A model generated the notes under the pieces. It saw only the letters and a program-made list of their open reading frames with translations, was not told the origin of the DNA and did no database searches. Position numbers and translations under genes: made by a program. From Hyphomicrobiales bacterium (lineage in GTDB: Bacteria > Pseudomonadota > Alphaproteobacteria > Rhizobiales > Beijerinckiaceae): 9,522 nucleotides of DNA. Location: NCBI GenBank assembly GCA_003164825.1, contig PLUH01000100.1:1-9522 (forward strand), in the 5' to 3' direction. This document shows positions 6,661 to 9,522 of this stretch, one piece after another (the first letter of the stretch is position 1; each line of letters begins with the position of its first letter).

Positions 6661-6737
6661 GCCTTCGCCTCCGCCGTGCGACGCGGCCCGCGCGAGGCGC
6701 GGTCCCTAGTCCGTTCGCTGATCAGCGCGACCCGCAT
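6657..6737 (-). CDS. Possible 26-residue leader/linker ORF between sufD and sufS
   Basis: The 84-nt sufD-sufS gap contains an ATG frame that begins 8 nt after the sufD stop and ends with a TGA overlapping the sufS GTG start (GTGA). A GAGG lies 5 nt before the ATG. The predicted peptide begins MRVALISERT and is strongly basic, with seven Arg and one Lys in 26 residues. I do not recognise it. Its fit to the gap and its coupling-like stop overlap suggest it may carry ribosomes from sufD to sufS. Equally, a frame this short is easily open by chance in GC-rich DNA. It is in a different frame from sufS. Confidence 0.25.
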   Translation of the reverse strand: MRVALISERTRDRASRGPRRTAEAKA

Positions 6738-6744
6738 CAGAGCC

Positions 6745-8007
6745 TCACATTCGCGACCCGAGCCAGGCGCGCAGCCGGGCGCGCAAGGCCTCGATCAGCA
6801 GTTCGTCCTCGATGCGGTCGATGGACTCTCCGCCGAACGCCTCGAGTAGCATCGCCTTGGCGTCGCTCTCCGGGATGCCGCGCGATCGCAAATAAAACAC
6901 CTGTTCGGGATCGAGCGAAGCGACCGTCGCGCCGTGCCCGCAGACGACATCGTCAGCGAAGATCTCGAGTTCCGGCTTCTCGTTCATCTGCGCCCGGGGA
7001 GACAACAGGATAGCTTGCGACTTCATCGCCCCATCGGTCTTTTGCGCCGCCCGCTCGACGATGATCTTGCCCTGAAAGACGCCAATCGCGTCGTCGTCGA
7101 CGATCGCGCGATAGAATTCGCGGCTCGTCCCGCGCGGCGCCGCGTGAACGACCTGCAGCGTCGTGTCGGCGCGGCGGTCGCCGTCGATAAGCGCCAGTCC
7201 GCCGAGCGAGACCTTGGCCTCGTCCCCAGTCATCCTGACAAAAATCTGCCGGCGCGTAAGGTCGCCGCCGGAGATGAGGCCGAAGGCCTCAAGCTCGGCG
7301 TTCTCCGCCAAGTCGCAGACATGGGTCTCGATATGGAGCCCCGGCTCGTCCCCGACCACGGCGACGTGCCTTGCTTTGGCGCCCTTGGCGAGCGTCATGA
7401 TCGTCGCCGAATGGCGCTGGACGCGGGCTTGAGCGCCTTCGAACACCTCGACGAATGAGGCCCGCGCTCCGGCGTTGAGGGCAATGGCGGAGCGGGAGTA
7501 GACCGAATAGTCGGACATCCCATCCGCCAGATGAAGGATCGTGATAGGCTCGGCGATCTCGGCCCCGCGCGCAACGGAAATCGTGCACCCCGAGGGGCTC
7601 AGCGCCTCGTTGAGGGCCGCCAGCGGATCGGCGACCGGCACGGCGAGGACGGCTCCCTCCGTGACGGTGACCCCGTCAGGAAGGCGATCCGAAAGCTCGC
7701 CGATATAGCGTCCGCCAAGCAGGACGAGCTGCGCGCCGGGCGCGAAGCGCTCACGGCGGGCGAGCCGGAGCCGCGCGGCCTTGATGTCGGCCGGCGTCGG
7801 CGCGGCAAGAACCGGCGCCGCGTCCGCCATTGCGGCGCGCAAGTCCGTATAGTGCCAGGCCTCTACCCGTCGGGTCGGCAGGCCGGCCTCTGCGAAACGC
7901 GCGAAAGCCGCGGCGCGTACCGGCGACGGCTCGCGCGCTTGCTGCTCGGCGAATTGCCTGAAGAGGGTCTTCTCGGCGGCCGATCGGTTGACGACATGGG
8001 CGTTCAT
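6745..8007 (-). CDS. sufD: Fe-S cluster assembly scaffold protein SufD
   Basis: With the start at the ATG at 8007 the product has 420 residues, the usual size for SufD. SufD pairs with SufB and two SufC subunits; the complex builds the nascent iron-sulfur cluster. The N-terminal helical part includes RRVEAWHYTDL at 46-56. The C-terminal beta-helix part carries VCGHGAT at 355-361, with the conserved histidine at the SufB interface, and YLRSRGI at 372-378. An upstream ATG at 8094 would add 29 Arg/Ser-rich residues overlapping the end of sufC. They look unlike SufD, so I reject that start. The chosen ATG is 7 nt after the sufC stop, and a GGAGGAGG lies farther upstream than ideal. Paralogous to SufB, which lies two genes upstream. 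Confidence 0.94.
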   Translation of the reverse strand: MNAHVVNRSAAEKTLFRQFAEQQAREPSPVRAAAFARFAEAGLPTRRVEAWHYTDLRAAMADAAPVLAAPTPADIKAARLRLARRERFAPGAQLVLLGGRYIGELSDRLPDGVTVTEGAVLAVPVADPLAALNEALSPSGCTISVARGAEIAEPITILHLADGMSDYSVYSRSAIALNAGARASFVEVFEGAQARVQRHSATIMTLAKGAKARHVAVVGDEPGLHIETHVCDLAENAELEAFGLISGGDLTRRQIFVRMTGDEAKVSLGGLALIDGDRRADTTLQVVHAAPRGTSREFYRAIVDDDAIGVFQGKIIVERAAQKTDGAMKSQAILLSPRAQMNEKPELEIFADDVVCGHGATVASLDPEQVFYLRSRGIPESDAKAMLLEAFGGESIDRIEDELLIEALRARLRAWLGSRM

Positions 8008-8014
8008 CGGCGGC

Positions 8015-8764
8015 TCAGGCAGCCTCCTCCGCGTAATCGCGGTAGCCGTTGCGTTCGAGCTCGAGCGCGAGTTCCGGACCGCCGCTCGCGACAATCCGGC
8101 CTCTGGACATCACGTGCACGACATCCGGTCTGATGTGGTCAAGAAGCCGCTGGTAGTGGGTGATGACGACAAACGCCCGAGCCGGATCGCGAAGCGCGTT
8201 GACGCCATCGGCGACGATCCTGAGCGCGTCGATGTCGAGCCCCGAATCGGTTTCGTCGAGGACGCCTACCCGGGGCCCAAGCAGCGCCATCTGAAGCACC
8301 TCGAACCTTTTCTTCTCGCCGCCGGAAAAGCCGACATTGAGCGGCCGCCGCAGCATCTCCTGCTCGATTTTCAGCGCCTGGGCCGCCTCGCGCACGCGGC
8401 GCATGAAATCGGGCGTGGTGAGATCGCTTTCACCTCGCGCCCGCCGCTGCGCGTTCAGCGCCGCCTTCAGAAAGGTCATCGCGCCGACGCCGGGAATTTC
8501 GGTCGGATACTGGAACGCCAGAAACACCCCCCTGAGCGCGCGCTCGTTGGGCTCGAGCTCCAGGAGATTGTCGCCGTCGAGAAGAATCTCACCGGACGTG
8601 ACCTCATAGCCCGGCTTGCCGGCGATGACGTAGGCCAGTGTCGACTTGCCGGAGCCGTTCGGTCCCATGATCGCCGCAACCTCGCCCGCGTTGACACCGA
8701 GGCTGAGGTTGTCGAGGATCAGCTTGTCCTGGATCGAGACGCTGAGATTCCTGATTTCGAGCAT
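8015..8764 (-). CDS. sufC: Fe-S cluster assembly ATPase SufC
   Basis: This 249-residue ABC-type ATPase is soluble; it drives conformational change in the SufB-SufD scaffold and has no transport role. Walker A GPNGSGKST is at residues 34-42, Q-loop Gln85, signature FSGGEKKR at 146-153, and Walker B at 166-171 (Asp170, Glu171). It continues into DSGLDIDAL, the characteristic SufC D-loop. The switch histidine is His203. The FSGGEKKR signature distinguishes SufC from transporter ATPases such as the aapP product in this window. The start ATG gives MLEIRNLSV, the usual SufC beginning. The open frame upstream overlaps sufB and is not part of the protein. The sufB stop lies 32 nt upstream. Confidence 0.96.
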   Translation of the reverse strand: MLEIRNLSVSIQDKLILDNLSLGVNAGEVAAIMGPNGSGKSTLAYVIAGKPGYEVTSGEILLDGDNLLELEPNERALRGVFLAFQYPTEIPGVGAMTFLKAALNAQRRARGESDLTTPDFMRRVREAAQALKIEQEMLRRPLNVGFSGGEKKRFEVLQMALLGPRVGVLDETDSGLDIDALRIVADGVNALRDPARAFVVITHYQRLLDHIRPDVVHVMSRGRIVASGGPELALELERNGYRDYAEEAA

Positions 8765-8796
8765 TGCCCGTCGATCCCCGCTTTGCGCGCCAGAGA

Positions 8797-9522
8797 TCAC
8801 CCTACGCTCCCTTCGAGGCTGATGCTGATGAGTTTTTGCGCCTCGACCGCAAATTCCATCGGCAGCTGCTGCAACACGTCGCGGACGAAGCCGTTGACGA
8901 TCAGCGCCGTCGCCTCCTCTGCCGACAACCCGCGCTGGAGACAGTAGAACATCTGCTCTTCCGAGACCTTCGACGTGCTCGCCTCGTGCTCGATCACCGC
9001 GGAGGAATTCTTCGCCTCGATATAAGGCACGGTGTGTGCGCCGCACTCCTGACCGATCAGCAACGAATCACAGTTGGTGAAATTGCGCGCTCCGGTGGCC
9101 AGCCGGTGCGCCGACACCTGCCCCCGATAGGTGTTCTGCGACTTGCCGGCGGCCACGCCCTTCGAAATGATGCGGCTCGTGGTGTTGCGGCCGAGATGGA
9201 TCATCTTCGTTCCGCTGTCGACCTGCTGGTGGCCGTTCGAAATCGCGATCGAATAGAATTCGCCGCGCGAGGCCTCGCCACGCAATATGCAGGACGGATA
9301 TTTCCAGGTGATCGCGGAGCCGGTCTCGACCTGGGTCCAGGAGATTTTTGACCGCGCGCCGCGGCAATCGCCCCGCTTGGTGACGAAATTATAAATACCC
9401 CCGCGACCCTGGGCGTCGCCAGGATACCAGTTCTGCACTGTCGAATATTTGATCTCCGCGTCATCGAGCGTGACCAGCTCGACGACCGCGGCGTGAAGCT
9501 GGTTCTCGTCCCGCTTGGGCGC
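8797..9522 (-). CDS. sufB: Fe-S cluster assembly scaffold protein SufB (3' part)
   Basis: Only the last 241 codons are in the window; the frame is open to the right edge and full SufB is about 490 residues. The fragment runs from QLHAAVVELVTLDDAEIKYS near the edge to the C-terminal SLEGSVG. It contains CRGARSKISWTQVETGSAIT, FTNCDSLL and IEHEASTSK. By alignment from memory with E. coli SufB, the Cys of NCDS corresponds to Cys405, which receives sulfur. His and Glu of IEHEAS correspond to His433/Glu434, which lie at the SufD interface where the cluster forms. All three are present, so the scaffold should be functional. It is the first visible gene of the suf run; the promoter and any IscR/RirA/Irr site lie outside the window. 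Confidence 0.95.
   Translation of the reverse strand, partial: APKRDENQLHAAVVELVTLDDAEIKYSTVQNWYPGDAQGRGGIYNFVTKRGDCRGARSKISWTQVETGSAITWKYPSCILRGEASRGEFYSIAISNGHQQVDSGTKMIHLGRNTTSRIISKGVAAGKSQNTYRGQVSAHRLATGARNFTNCDSLLIGQECGAHTVPYIEAKNSSAVIEHEASTSKVSEEQMFYCLQRGLSAEEATALIVNGFVRDVLQQLPMEFAVEAQKLISISLEGSVG

Noticed and set aside
5647..6849. 400-codon plus-strand open frame opposite sufS and the end of sufD
   Set aside because: It is antisense to SufS, whose catalytic residues are all intact. The translation is rich in Arg, Asp and Val without recognisable motifs, as expected for a shadow frame in GC-rich DNA.
8008..8094. N-terminal extension of SufD by 29 residues
   Set aside because: The extension overlaps the end of sufC, is Arg/Ser/Thr-rich and is not a SufD feature; the ATG at 8007 gives the normal length.
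7988..8947. 319-codon plus-strand open frame opposite sufC and parts of its neighbours
   Set aside because: It lies fully over well-supported sufB/sufC/sufD sequence on the other strand and shows no domain or ribosome site of its own.
1..9522. Mobile element, CRISPR, toxin-antitoxin or defence system
   Set aside because: No transposase, integrase, repeat array, tRNA target site or known defence domain was seen; the genes are housekeeping metabolism and transport.

Overview
The window is GC-rich DNA from what looks like an alphaproteobacterium, probably of the Hyphomicrobiales (Rhizobiales) type. I base this on three things: an NDUFS6-type CHCC zinc-finger protein, a sufB-C-D-S-T gene order, and Aap/Bzt-type amino-acid permeases with large inserts. 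The order-level placement is an inference from gene content. No rRNA, tRNA, insertion sequence, CRISPR array or phage gene was seen.

Layout. Positions 1-206 are a leader region with an AT-rich 8-bp inverted repeat and no convincing gene. Two plus-strand genes follow. One (207-446) is a 79-residue CHCC zinc-finger protein of the complex I NDUFS6 family. The other (450-1634) is a class A FAD-dependent monooxygenase of the salicylate-hydroxylase type. The monooxygenase starts with TTG in the same frame, one codon after the zinc-finger stop. Positions 1635-1819 separate it from convergent genes. This gap is short but may hold a decayed minus-strand reading frame.

All other genes lie on the minus strand and read from the right edge leftward: sufB (3' part only, 8797-9522), sufC, sufD, sufS and sufT, then a 97-nt gap, then aapQ, aapM and aapP. 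The first block is the SUF iron-sulfur cluster assembly machine: the SufBCD scaffold/ATPase complex, the cysteine desulfurase SufS that supplies sulfur, and the MIP18-family accessory protein SufT. The second block encodes two inner-membrane permeases and the ATPase of a general L-amino-acid ABC importer. The aap genes are translationally coupled, with stop/start overlaps of 4 and 1 nt.

The gene families are ordinary housekeeping ones. The points worth a second look are structural. No sufA/HesB gene follows sufT, where one is often found. The aap genes sit there instead, and they lack the periplasmic binding-protein gene aapJ. A 26-codon reading frame fills the sufD-sufS gap and ends in a GTGA overlap with sufS. 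The sufT-aapQ gap carries alternative RNA pairings near the aapQ start. I found no convincing undescribed system.
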